Assembly (NCBI GenBank): GCA_005406025.1
Contig: BGZK01000854.1
Location: forward strand, 1 to 64,000
DNA length: 64,000 bases
Source of the DNA: Eumeta japonica
Taxonomy: Eukaryota > Arthropoda > Insecta > Lepidoptera > Psychidae
Direction of reading: 5' to 3'
Shown here: one piece after another, positions 11,341 through 23,664 of the stretch
How the letters are laid out: each line of letters opens with the position of its first letter
Position numbering within the stretch: position 1 is the stretch's first letter
Notes under the pieces: generated by a model
Databases searched by the model: none
Seen by the model: the letters and a program-made list of their open reading frames with translations, nothing else
What the model was told of the DNA's origin: nothing
Translations under genes and position numbers: made by a program

Positions 11341-11480
11341 TTAAAAAAAACTGGCCAAGAGTATGTCGGACTATGCTCATTATAGGGTTCCGAAGCTGTT
11401 ACTATTAAGAAATGCACTACAGAAGAAGAAAAACTACGTTGTTACACTTTTTTCCATGCTTTCCACACAATGAAACCCAC
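11341..11480 (+). repeat. GGGTTCCG element, left-end fragment
   Basis: It starts with the family's terminal sequence ('actggccaagagtatgtcgg' then 'ctcattatagggttccgaag') and continues with 'gaaatgcactacag' and 'acgttgttacac', matching the copy at 37.56 kb closely. The element breaks off after about 140 bases. Confidence 0.65.
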
Positions 11481-11484
11481 TTGG

Positions 11485-12500
11485 AACAGCTATTGTACCT
11501 ATTAATGATTTTGTGGATCTTATATATTTCTATTGAGACTGTCCGATGTTCATACATAAAGAACGAATAGAACAGAGTATACATGTACTTCAAATCGTAA
11601 TCGATTATGAGTTACTTTATATTTTCTAATTGTTTCTATCTAATCTATCTAATCGACATTGGTCTACGAAATAAAAAACATATATATTTAAAATAATATT
11701 TTTAAAATTTTAATTTTCGTTGCCACGAGTCATCCCCATCGCACGCCGGATTAGGGGCAACGCCGATACGATTTGTCGCCCACTGTACTAAATGATAACA
11801 ACACTACGACGACCGCCTCTTACACATGTTTATAATAGTATGTCTATTATTATGGTTGTGTATGATTATTAAAGGGTCGATGATCGAAAACTTAGGCATT
11901 TTTGTTTTACAAAGGTCTGCCACATCTATTACTTAGTAACTAATTACTTAATCTGTGACTCAAGTTCAACACAGTCGAATTTGAGTCACGGTTTTACAAC
12001 CAGTGCGGGCGAAGAGAATTGAGCCCAGTTCAAACTTTAACAGTACCCGATATTCGTTAGTTCAGAGTTTACGGGGTCATTTTGTAGTTGGGTTTAAATT
12101 GGAATTTTTCGGTGTTCGTGTAATTAAATAACAAATGTACACGTTTTATGAAGTTTTTAACCTAGTCCTGGTATCAATAATAAAATGAGCATGTTTGAAA
12201 AAAAAACGTGTAAGTGTACTTATTGATGGTTAGTACTATGGTTATTTATAAACAGATACTTGCAATTTTTATCTAAACCAAGATGCGGCTGCGTCTTAAA
12301 AAAGAATCAAATTTTGATAGTGCGTAACAGACCGTTTATGAATGTAAGTGAAGTAAACCATTTGTGTTAAGATTGTCTGTACAAAAAAAAAATCACCCCT
12401 TTTATGATTAAGGAAGGTATCCTATTTTTTTTTTAATATTAATGTACTACTTGTCGGTGTGATTCATATGTATACCCATGCCAAATGACAGCTTTCTCGT
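11485..12500. other. AT-rich non-coding DNA
   Basis: No recognisable feature. A short GC-rich stretch around 11725-11800 carries no long frame. Confidence 0.5.
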
Positions 12501-12519
12501 ACTAAAAGTCTTTCAGCTA

Positions 12520-12660
12520 ATCCACGGGCAGACGGACGGACGAATATGGAGAAATTATAACCCTACCGAGTTCGCTTATAGTGACGAACAACTACGGAAC
12601 CCTATATTGCTCGTGGCGCGGCACGCACTTGGCCGGTTTTTCGCACTTCGTTTTCAATTT
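12520..12660 (+). repeat. GGGTTCCG element, right-end fragment
   Basis: It contains 'gacggacggacgaatatgga', then 'acggaacccta' followed by 'ggcacgcacttggccggttt'. Read backwards, that end is 'aaaccggccaagtgcgtgcc' followed by 'tagggttccgtag', which matches the left terminus of the same family. This shows the element has terminal inverted repeats of roughly 50 bp. Confidence 0.6.
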
Positions 12661-12689
12661 TTGCCTGTTGCGCCCTTTTTAGTTATGAC

Positions 12690-12860
12690 AAGCGTATTAT
12701 TGCGGGCGGCACCGGCCGGTATTAGGCGCCGCGGCGAGCGGCGGATGGGCGCGGCGGAGCCGGCAAATACAATTACCGGGGCACTTTGTCTTACGCCCGC
12801 ATTGAGTGCCTATTAAGCTTAAACGAATCGCTCCGTGACACAAACACGGCCCGAGTGGAA
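12690..12860. other. CpG-rich patch
   Basis: A very GC- and CpG-rich block ('ggcgccgcggcgagcggcgg') inside AT-rich DNA. In insects without global CpG methylation such patches sometimes mark promoters or exons, but no start, splice site or recognisable protein is visible. Unassigned. Confidence 0.3.
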
Positions 12861-13139
12861 AAAATTCGCCGACAATTCCTATACATCTATAATTTTTTAC
12901 TGAAAATAAAATAGAATGAACAGGTATACATGTACATTGAAACCTTCAGTTCTATCTTTTTCGATTTCAATCGCGGTGAAATTATGCAATAGAAAACATA
13001 CTTTTGCAATGAAAACACACGCACCGCCGCATTCTTTTGGTATGAAACGATCTCGCTCGTGCTCTTGATCTCGGTCCCGAACCGATGTTAAATTTGACCC
13101 TTCTTCAAAAACCGCTGTCGCCAACAGCTAATGGCGTAA

Positions 13140-13335
13140 GTTAAGAATCCGTTCTATGTTCACGCGAGCGGAGTCGCGAGTAAAAACTACTATCTTTATA
13201 AATTACAGCCTATATATTATTCTGATTTACAGGCTGTACTACCATAAAGTTTCATCGATATCCGTTCAGTAGTTCTTACCCGAAAGTGCAACAAACATCC
13301 GTCCGCCCTCGCGAACTATCGCGTTTTTAATATCA
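13140..13335 (+). repeat. 3' end of a non-LTR retrotransposon-like repeat
   Basis: The segment runs 'cgcgagcggagtcgcgagta', 'aattacagcctatat', 'taccataaagtttcatcgat', 'ccgttcagtagttctta' and 'tccgtccgccctcgcgaact'. This order of phrases is what I recall for common lepidopteran LINE 3' tails. No coding sequence is left. Confidence 0.5.
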
Positions 13336-15950
13336 GTAGGATAAAGTTAAGTGCGACGAGTTCCGTTGAAAAAAAAAATACAGACGCACGCACACCCCGT
13401 CACACGTGGACGTGCGCGCTTTGAAAACTTTTCGTACGCTCTCGACCTGTGAACTCGCACGCCACTTGTACCTGTACGTGCTCCGAACATCGCATTTGTA
13501 TTGGGGACGCGTTCGCTTAGCGGGAACCGACACCTGAACGAAATATAGACATTGGATGAGAGATATGTATGTATCGTTGGAGCATATGAGATAATATCCA
13601 TGGGTGAATATCGAAGAGATAAGTATTTATTGGCAAATAGATCTCTACACATTTAAAGAAACAAGTTCAATTATTTAAATTATTTGCGTGATTATTGTGA
13701 AATGTGGATATGTTTTATACGATAGGTTCCAGTTTTGAAATAAGCAAAACGTCAAGAAATAGATTCATAGATCCATACGAATATTAAGTTTGCGTCTTAA
13801 CGAAACTTTTCTGACTGACTTTTTTTATAAAATAATGTTATCAAACCGTACCTCTATGATTATTTCTCATTTAAATAACGTTGAACTTCTGCAATCCCTA
13901 AATTCCAATTTGTTCCACACCAACAAATTCTTTGTTAAGTGTCGATGAAAAATATCTTTACAGTAACTATTTTTGTAATAAATAGATAAAAACAATATCT
14001 GCATTTTTATTTACTCTTATTATTGTGCGGAGGATTCCTTTTAGAAAAATTATCGCCAGCAATACTACCTACTACAAGTTGATTTCATATGTGCATGTAT
14101 AAACATACGCAAAACGTTCATGTTTTTTTTTTGTTCGATTGAAAATAACATCACAAAATCGTGGAATTGGTGCAAAATTACACCCCTAAACCTTCAGCTT
14201 AGCCAATATCCCTTTAAATATAAACGGCAATAAATTCATTAACTAATGAAATAATGAAATTTATTATATAACACACAGCAGAATTCGTGCACTCTCTAAA
14301 ATATGTATATTTTAATGGATCGTAATAAAACTTATTAAAAACCTATTCTGATTCATGATATCGGTTAATTTAGTAAATGAACTGGATGTGTTAAAAAAAT
14401 AGTTAAAAATTTTGAATAATCTGCTACACTAATCAATTGTTTTAAATAATCCAAGAAGTGGTGATAAACCCAAGAAAATATTGTATTCAATACGATAATA
14501 TTATTTATATATGTAATTGACATAGATGAAGTCGGTACACATGGACCAGACTAGAGAATAAAATTAATAATCTCGGCATCTACAGTTTAGTACTAAATGA
14601 AGCGTAGTTTCGATTTGCAGTTAAACCCTAGACTACTGTAGAACTCCTATCAAAATCCTTTAGGTGGTGTTCGCTTAATGCCATAACAAACTGAGTCAAA
14701 TAAATACTTTAGAAACCATTGTTTTGGTGTCAGACCTCTCTCAATAGTCAATCACCATTATATTTTCTTATAATATCTGTAGTGTTCAGACGCAGTTCCA
14801 TCAGCTTTGTAATGACTGGATATAGATAGATAGAGACCAAGGTGAGATAAATAATGAATGCTTCGTTTACTACCAATTCCGATGACTTTCGAAATTGACT
14901 TTTCCACTGGCGGTAATATCCAGTTTTATTTTATGTATTTACTTTTTAACCTATTGCAGTAAACAAAGCTATACAATTTATGATGTGAACTCTTTCTTAA
15001 TTTATACACTTAACCTTTGATTTATTAATGTGAATACCAATTCAAATCAATAAAATGGGAAATCTATTGACAGTTTTCAGCATAAATATATCTTGAAAAT
15101 TGTCACTGATTTGGTTTATGTTATAAAATTATCCGATCGTCACAATAAGGAACACATAAACACATAATTATATAACTTTCATTATTGACTACATTGTTTT
15201 GTATTACACTTGTAGTTATAAATGATGTGTAGGCGATTAAGGAAACAGAGTAAAAGAAGAAAAGATTGGAATGATTCTTTTCAATAATTACCAATTGATG
15301 AGTACCGATGGAGTTTAACATCAAAATTATAATAACACTAAGGGACGAAATTTTCTTGAATATTAAATTCGAGGATCGGTCGCTCTGATTTCATATATTT
15401 AAAACCAATTTTTCCAAACGCTCTGAAAATATTTACGCTTACTGACATCCTGCAGTGTAAACGCCAGTCGTATGCCGCACCTACGGGTGGCATTGTAGCA
15501 AATTGGATTGCACGCGCCTTTTCCTACTTCCTGTTACACGCTTCCGTCCCATTCGTAAAATCAATCTCAAAGGATTCCGCATGCGAACAGTTGAGACATC
15601 GAAAATCCTCGTTCGAAACGTTCTCAAAATTTTATTTCACTAATAAATAGCAACAATAATCGTGGCATAATAATAATCTTTTTGCGTTAAGTATGTAATT
15701 ATAACATGGATATGCAATATAATATTTGATATATTTTCTCATGCGGGTACGAAATATCATAAGGGACGAAAAATTAAAATGGCAATTCCATATATGGGCT
15801 AATATACTACCTACAGGAGACAATTCTGCACTTGATAATTGCATAAGACTTATCAAAAGCGTGTGACAACAACTTTGTCCATATTCCTATTTTTTTTTAT
15901 TGATTCATATTTTGTTTCATTATAATTTAGTGGAGAATTATACCTTATTT
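13336..15950. other. Mostly AT-rich non-coding DNA
   Basis: A moderately GC-rich block at 13375-13530 holds overlapping short minus-strand frames with no recognisable motif. A second at 15450-15560 is also unassigned. The rest is AT-rich with nothing identifiable. Confidence 0.5.
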
Positions 15951-15954
15951 AATG

Positions 15955-16283
15955 ATTTTTAAAACATTATCGAGAACCAAGCAAGCATGAGAGCCACCGG
16001 AAACTACATGATCACCGCCGCCCAAGGACATTCGCAACCCCAGAGCCACCAGTGCATTCCAGACTTCTTGCGTTGGATTTAAATATCTTTTGAAAGGGGT
16101 AGTCGGGTAATGAAGGAGGTGGTAGATTGATGGAAGGGGAGTAGGGTGATGAACGTGGGAGTGGGCCACCGGAAATCTCACTGAATGGACGAATGAAAGC
16201 TGTCATTTCATTCATGTATTCTGTGAGTGTAGTTCATCGTTCGAGACGGCCCATTTCCGTGCTTCACGGCTAAGTTGACCACA
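15955..16283 (+). repeat. 'atgatcaccgcc' dispersed repeat, copy 1
   Basis: About 330 bases that align along their length with 20128-20424: both have a 'gagcat/gcatgag' start, 'atgatcaccgcc', 'gcaa-cccagag', 'ttttga', G-rich 'ggtgg/gagtgg' blocks, and end with 'gttgaccac' or 'attggccaca'. The two short reading frames on the opposite strand (15945-16215) are by-products of this repeat. Class unknown; no terminal repeats or poly-A tail are obvious. Confidence 0.65.
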
Positions 16284-16316
16284 AGATATTTACGCCAGTA
16301 TTATATATGTATATAT

Positions 16317-16339
16317 CGTCATAAATTTTGTATTTATAC

Positions 16340-16402
<63 letters not shown>

Positions 16403-16414
16403 AAATTTACGACG
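16317..16414. repeat. (TA)30 microsatellite enclosed in an inverted repeat
   Basis: An uninterrupted (TA)30 tract occupies 16341-16400. It is enclosed by 16-bp inverted halves, 16317-16332 ('cgtcataaattttgta') and 16399-16414, with a single mismatch. The whole 98-base unit could extrude as a cruciform. It looks like a small foldback element whose centre expanded by replication slippage. Confidence 0.85.
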
Positions 16415-19400
16415 AATAATCAAATCTGTAATAACATTTTTTTGGATTACACTATTACGACCCGGTTAAAAAAGAATTATTTCCATAAAATATCAATTTT
16501 AAATCATGGATTTTCATCGCACTTTTTCACAAACGGCTTTTTTTATAACTTATATAAAATACATATTATATCAATAGGAATTGGAACTAATCAACCAAAA
16601 GTCATTTAGCTAAAATTAGATAATCAATTATTAAATTCAATCGGAGTTTACACAGACAATTAATTTAAGCGCCGACCTTTGCCCTAAATCCTGAACCTTC
16701 CAGTCCGGCGATAATACTGTTGTGATACCTTTCGACAAAGAGCAACACACCGATACCCGAACAATATCTATGTCTCTGTTCGTCGATCTAAGGGTTTTAA
16801 GGTTTTCTTGAATCTTCGCCTAAAAGAAAAATAATGATTTCATGTACTCGATCAAACTTGTTTTTAGCTCAATACAACAACAGACGTACAAGAGAGCAAG
16901 TTTAGCCTGAAAAAAAACAGAACGTTCGACAAAGTGAAATTGATTGAGAGATCCGTCCGTGAAAGGAATCCAATTGAAAAGAAGTTTTTCACTCAATCTA
17001 ATGGCAGAATAAATCGGTTTTCCGATAAGAAATCTAACAAACGATTAATCTTGAGCGCTAAGAGTTCGCGTATCGGCTGTCGTATTGTACTTGCTGATAA
17101 TTCCCCGCGAGGAAAAATGAAAAAAAAGTGTGTCAGCTCCGACGCACGAATGGAGTTTACTGCTTTAAGATGATATCGTACATATAGATTAGTATAATGG
17201 TAAATGGAACCATCTATTATATTATTCAAAGCATAATACACAATTCATTTATTTATGTTAATAGTAAAACAATTAATTCGTCATTTAAGAAAATATTGAA
17301 AATAAATCTCCACCAAGTATAAGTGGAAGTTCATGGTAACGTTTCTTCAATAGTTTTGAACCCCCTTCTGTATACACTAACAATAATTCGTGGAGAAAAT
17401 CTATTATATTTATCACATTCTGATTAATTGAAATGTAAACAGTAACCATGACGATAGCGTAACGTCATTTATCTAACACTTGATTTTACTCCCATAAAAT
17501 TCCATACCCCGGGCCTAAATATGAAATCGATTCTTAAGGAGTAAACTCCAAAAATCTATTTGTTTTATCAGTGCAAACCTTCGAATATGTAATACGGATC
17601 TCCTTGTTTTTACAAATATTTTATTAATTACAAGTTTCATTCTGAGATAATGGCATCATCATACCTACTTTGCTAAAGAGAAAATTGTCAAAATTAAACT
17701 AGCTAAAACTGAATTTAGTTTGGACACCAAGGGTTCTGTACGCAAATTATTTTTTTTCATGAATAATATAGTAGTAAAATGTCTCACTGATAATAAAATT
17801 ATCCTTGTTTATCTCTAGTATTAAATATTTCGTAAACAAATATAACAAAACAAAAGCGTCATACTAAAAGATTAATCTGATACGTTTGTATTTCCCACAT
17901 TACCTCAAGGGAAATAAGCGACTTGTTTATTTTTTATATAGAAACGTACAGTTCTACGTTTTTTCATATAATACGGACGAAATAATTTCATATAAAAAAA
18001 TTCTTCATACATTTAATATTTAATACATTACAGCTACTACGACTAGCTCATACGGAACCGTATTTTTGAAGCGTTTGGTAATGATTAAGACAATTCTAGA
18101 TATTCTAGATAATACAAATCAAATAATTGGCGAATATGATATTTTGTAAAAGAAGCATACATGAAATGCATTAAATTTTTACTATTGTATTTTATCACCA
18201 TACTATTTAATAGAACACTATATAATAAAAAAAATGTTTTAAACCATTTTTTAAATTATGAAATTTTTTAATAAAAATTTTTAATATTGTTTCAAAAATA
18301 ACCCATAATATCAATTACATATAAGAAATTGCAATAATTCCAATCCTGTTGGCAATTCGGATCATATTTTGCCATATTCCATTTTTTATATCTAAATTTT
18401 TTTTAAGACAGTAAAGAAATTTTTATCAAAGTTAATTGTCACTATAAGATATTTAAATATTATAACATACTCGTACAATTTTTACAAAATATTATTTAGT
18501 ACTATATTAAAACTGCATGTAAAATTTGTAAAATATAATATATTGATAAAGTGATTTCAAGTTAGTACGCGTGACCGATTTATCATTACTATAAAAAATA
18601 ATATAAAAGTAATTTCAAACACTACATATTACATTTTCTTTATCTTTTTACGTTAAACTTACAATCTAATTTTATTTATTTCACAAAAGATTTTTGTATT
18701 TCGTTACATGATATTATGTACGCATATTTTACAAAACACCTTAATTTAAAGCAAGTGTGTTCTTAGTTTATTTTAACCTAATTTATAGTCACTCTCGTGA
18801 AAAAAAATATTCGTAAAATCAATGTAATAAAAGTCTTTGACATTTTTTAAATCAATGTTACGTTTCGTATTAGTTACTATTGCTAAATACTGTTTCTTAT
18901 ATTTATCATGAGATCTGTTTCGTGTATTAAAAAAATAAATAAATCCAAAATTAAAAAAAAAATAACTATTATCTACTAATAAAAATATTTTGTTGCATTT
19001 ACAAACAAAGCGTACTAGGAAATTTCACCAACATCATTATTTAATCTAACTGCAATCGATCTTTTTTACAAACAATTCATTTGAATAGACTATATTCAAA
19101 TACAACCATATTTTTATATTTTACACAACATACAAAATTGTGATTTCAAATTGAGTTATTTTGTAATAACAATAAATTGTCAACAAAAACGGTTTTGTTG
19201 TAAATAACATGCAATTTTTTTTGTGCAGATACCGTGACGGTAATGGTTATCTATGTTTTAATGCTTCGCATGGAGTCGGTCAATTAGTCAGCTAAATGCT
19301 TTTAAATCAGAAGTTACCACGTTCCAATCTTAACAAGTCGATAACCACGTACCACTTATTCCGTGTAACCGGCGTATAGCACGTGCAGTGACTGCCGCAC

Positions 19401-20125
19401 CGGCCTGCTAGGTTTCGAATGATCAGCCCTTGTCCGTCATAAATAGATTTATTGTAAATATAACAAAAAATAAACCTATTTATTAAAATCTATTAAATTA
19501 ATAAGTTTATTTTTATCGCTAATGCTTTGATCACACTGTGAATTAACCCATCATTTTATTACTTTTCCATTTAATTTTTGAAAAAAAGATAATTTGTTGT
19601 GTATTGGTGTAGTCCATCACGCGTTTACTGAACTTCTATGCACTACACTACCTACTACATAAATTATTCTTCTTTATTCTTCATTCACGAAAGTGAAGCC
19701 GTAATCTGAGTAATTGAAATTGTTAAAAAAAAAACTGAAAATGCACAAATAATGTACTAATTATCGTATGCAATGTCGTATATTTTAAGTTTAATTCATA
19801 AAAGTACCTCATTATTAAATTTTATTTTAAAAATGCAATTTTTTTGTCTGTTCTACAAATACGCGGAACAGTCAATATTATTTATAGTTGAAAGATGTGA
19901 ACTATCGATTGATATCACACAGAATGGTGACTAACTTTTCATGTGAATATTTAAAATGTAAAATTTAGGACACTTGCTGCTTTCGTAAAATTTGAAATAA
20001 AAATTCTAGTGCTTTTATTACTAAACGATTAAATTAAGGTATGTTTCAAAAAATGGTGGGACATTTATATTATCATTACTCAACCATTCTTGTTTAATCG
20101 TCTTTGTATAATAAATATTTTACGC
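16415..20125. other. AT-rich non-coding DNA
   Basis: Long AT-rich stretch, especially 17.6-19.2 kb. No gene or transposon protein is recognisable. Overlapping short frames near 16934-17241 have no known motif. A small GC-rich patch at 19370-19440 was considered as a tRNA-like SINE and rejected. Confidence 0.55.
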
Positions 20126-20127
20126 TA

Positions 20128-20424
20128 TTTTATAACATTTTCAAGGAGCATGCGACCCTCCGGAGAATAGATGATCACCGCCTTCCATGAACACTTGCAA
20201 TCCCAGAGGAGCCCCCAGCGTGTTACGGATCTTTTGAGAAGAAACAGAATATTTGGTGGAGAGTGGAGTGGGTTGATAAAGTGGGAGAACGAACCGCTGG
20301 AACTCTCACTCATTTGACGAAACAGAACAGCGAAAGCAGTTACTTCACGTCTTAATTCTGTGAAAGTATGGTATTTCACTAGTCGAGCCCGACCATTTTT
20401 CTGCTGCAGCCAAATTGGCCACAC
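20128..20424 (+). repeat. 'atgatcaccgcc' dispersed repeat, copy 2
   Basis: Diverged partner of 15955-16283, with the same phrases in order ('agcatgcgaccctccgga', 'gatgatcaccgcc', 'gcaatcccagag', 'ttttgagaag', 'gcagccaaattggccaca'). The 99-codon minus-strand frame over it is an artefact of the repeat. Confidence 0.65.
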
Positions 20425-21870
20425 CTGGCTCTAGCACAGCAAAACTTTCGTATGTTATACTATTGATTCATCACAATAAACTAGAGCCACATTCTTTTCC
20501 ACGACCCTTAATATCTATTGCAAACATCACGCAATTTGCGTCTCTTCACAAATTCTCATGGATAACCGTTCGTGCGTCTACAAATTCAATTCCCATTTCA
20601 AACGCAATCTCTAATACACGTATCTCTCAACGCCCAAATAAACACTACCCGGGAACAAAACACTCTCGTCTATTGTCACTGACGTAATATTCTCGCTGCT
20701 TTAAACCTTCATCATAAATTTAGTAAATAATAAATTAATCCTCTTATATAACGTACATCTTCGTTAAAAGCATGGTTTTCGTAAAAGCACCCTCAAAATG
20801 GGTTTCGTATGCATAACACCTCACAGACAAATTAATAAAAACATAAATGTTCCATAATATATAAATTTGGAGTTCTTCATTTGAAATATTCTTTTATTTC
20901 TATCTTTATGGAAATATTTAAAAAGATTTAGCACTCGAATTAATATAATCAATGTATTCCATATATACACAATGTTTTAAAATAAATTAAATGTTAAAAA
21001 TGTGTTAATATTGAAATATGGCAAGTTTTTCTTATGTAAAAAAATGCTGAAAATGAAGGCACATTTCTCAGCACGTATTTTTGATTCTAAGACCCCCGTA
21101 GTTCCGAAATATTGATATTGTGAAATTACTTTGGTTGAAGGACCCTCAATCCCCGCACGGCTACATGGGTGTAGTCCGGGACTCGACGCCGTTTTTTGAG
21201 AATATTTATTCAGGCTGTATCTTCCTGAGCAGTTTCGTTTCGACAAAACGCTCAACTCTCTATTCATGAAAATTCTGTTCAATGGTAGCCAATAAACGAG
21301 AGAGGTGTAAATCATGGGGGACGAGTGATTGCATAAACTTTATTGCTATTTTTTACTTCAATCTTCAGGTAGTTTTATAAAAAAACTCTTGTCCTACAAA
21401 CTCAACGTTTTAATTAAACGCCTCTCGCTACAAACAGGTGCCGATAACGAAGGCATAAAATATTATCGACCATATGATTTATTTTTTATTCTTGAATTAA
21501 CGTTAACATAATCATATCACCACATTGTCCTACAGATTACATAATATGTATACATGTGTGCATTACGCCACACGCTTGAGATGTAAAACGTTCTTTTGAT
21601 TTGCTGCAACAATTCTTATATTATTGATGACAAGCTAGCAGAATCGTATCCTGCGATATATATTTTACAATGCCTTTGTTTTTATTTTTCTATTTGTAAC
21701 CTTTTTCAAACAACTCATGCCGTTCTTTCATTTTACAATTTTATATCTTTAAAGAGTATATCGCATACACGCACGCACTTTAATAGTTTTAAATTCTTCG
21801 CATGATATCGTTAATTTGTATAAGTATGTTTACTTCGTAGAAGTGTTATAATTTTATAATTAATTTAGGC
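20425..21870. other. Non-coding DNA
   Basis: Several 60-112 codon frames occur on both strands (20415-21805), but none has a recognisable domain, coding composition or splice context. I regard them as chance frames. Confidence 0.45.
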
Positions 21871-22130
21871 CGGTGGTCTACGGCCGAGGTTGTGAGGTGA
21901 TGGAGAGAAGTGACCTTCCATCCCCCCACAACCTCCCTCCATCAATCTCCTCCCCTCTTCATCAACCCATCAATCGTCCAGACTCCATCAGACATCCTAT
22001 TCCTACCTAAGAGGCCGTCAACGCACTGGTGACTCCTACAGAGTTGTGAGTGTCCATGGGCATCGGTGACCAACTATACTTTGATGGTTCGCATGCTCGT
22101 TTACCTCTGGATAATGCTATACAAAATAAA
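21870..22130 (-). repeat. 'atgatcaccgcc' dispersed repeat, copy 3
   Basis: On the minus strand it reads 'gcattatccagaggtaaacg', 'agcatgcgaaccatc', 'gcccatggacactcacaact', 'gtcaccagtgcgttgacggc' and then G-rich 'gggttgatgaagagggg', in the same order as copies 1 and 2. The pyrimidine-rich run at 21900-21970 is the reverse of their G-rich block. Confidence 0.55.
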
Positions 22131-22134
22131 ACTC

Positions 22135-23400
22135 ATTATCGGTACATATGGGTAGTTGGAGACGTTTTCGTGAAATTATTGATTTTATAGGACCACAGTT
22201 GTTTCTAGTACTTTGTAAAAGTGTCTTAAGATTGAAGTAAAGAAAATGTTAGTAACAAGTTTGGCAATCACCCATCTCACATGTTTTACAACTGTCTAAA
22301 CGCGATATAGCGCTCATTTGATTATTATTGGGTTCAAATTACAGCTATTATTACGATGTAATGCTCGACAGTAATGAATTTTGAATAGCCATTGTTTTCC
22401 TTACATTGTTGCTTTTGATACGATTCTGGCACCTCACGGAAAATCCAATCTGTTAATCTGATACTGCCATCGATGGATACTTTACCATAACGTTATTGCA
22501 ATACTTTTAATTCGTTTTTTGTGTAATCGGGTTTTTCGTTCGTTGATTAGTTATCATTTTCCCTACCCCGTGTTCCATACATACATAATAATGTTTGAAA
22601 TTCCGGAATAGATCGGCTAACTTCACCCGTGTCGAAACGTCAATATGTCGAATGTTCTGTCAAAACAATTTTCGTCTGCCCTTTATAACCAGAAAACTTC
22701 AAAGTTCGAAACAAAAGCACCTCGAACTTCATACTTCAAGCGTGCAAACTCGCGCCGAAGTTCGCGTCTCTAGAGTGTGGATCGCACCCTACTCCGCATT
22801 CATGAATACAAACAGCTCTATTTGTTTAATGCAAATGAGCTCATAAGAATAAACAAGTTTACATATTGCGCACACGATCAAAATGGAAGAGTCAAAGTAA
22901 GCAAGTCATTACATTAATTATTTGGTATGTTGCCTTGTCGGTTTTTGATATGCAAATCATATATTAAACGTTTATCGATTGTATTTTGCATAGGAGGCTG
23001 GCAAATATATGGATGCGTCTTTTATTTTAGGTCACCTAATCACATTTTTTTAAATCGAATTTCTAAATTTGCCCAGGCTAGACGGTTGTGACGCTTAATT
23101 CAAATGCTTATTAGCCCTAGATTGGTTAGGTTGTATCCTGTATCTGCAATATTTTTAAGCTCTATGTCTGATGACAGCACAAGGTACGCATATGCACAAA
23201 ATTTAAATTATTCTTTCATCGCTCAAAAAAAATCTTTGGTACCTTAACATCATCTATATGATAATGATGAAAATCAATAACTGTATTACAAATTGCCTCT
23301 ACTTTTCATAACGTCGCCTGCGCGGGATAAGAAATGGACCACTTTTACTGAGCGTACACTATGCGTCTGTCAATCTCATCGTATGTGTGTATGTCACATG
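22135..23400. other. Non-coding DNA
   Basis: An 83-codon plus-strand frame at 22595-22846 has slightly raised GC but no recognisable motif. Otherwise nothing identifiable. Confidence 0.5.
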
Positions 23401-23404
23401 TCTT

Positions 23405-23660
23405 TATTTTATACGTGAGTAGCTTTCGCCCCCGGCTCCACCCGCTTGTCATAAAATGAATTTCTTAATCTTGTATATTACGTCACTACGAAATCAAGAT
23501 CCCGATCACTGTCTTGTTCTCGATTCTGATCTTGACCGCTCTCGTCGTCAATTTCTTTTATTCTCGATTGCGATTGCAGTCCGCTTTTGTTTCCTTTCGC
23601 CCCGTTCTTAATTTCGGTTTCGGTCTCGCTTTCGATTCCGATCCTGGTTAATACAAGCAA
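23405..23660 (-). repeat. Degenerate hexamer-like repeat, minus orientation
   Basis: The plus strand is a run of 'gatcccgatcactgtc', 'ctcgattctgatcttgacc', 'cggtctcgctttcgattccg', the complement of the purine-rich repeat at 640-905. At its low-coordinate side is 'tagctttcgcccccggctcc', the reverse of a 'cgggggcgaaagcta' tail, again as at 0.9 kb. So it is the same composite repeat inserted in the opposite orientation. Confidence 0.55.
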
Positions 23661-23664
23661 AGAA

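Noticed and set aside
16275..16609. Frames rich in alternating Tyr-Ile
   Set aside because: They are translations of the (TA)30 microsatellite.
19370..19440. Possible tRNA-derived SINE with A-box-like 'tagcacgtgcagtgac' and B-box-like 'ggtttcgaatg'
   Set aside because: The B box departs from GGTTCGANTCC, no cloverleaf can be folded, and no second copy is visible in the window.
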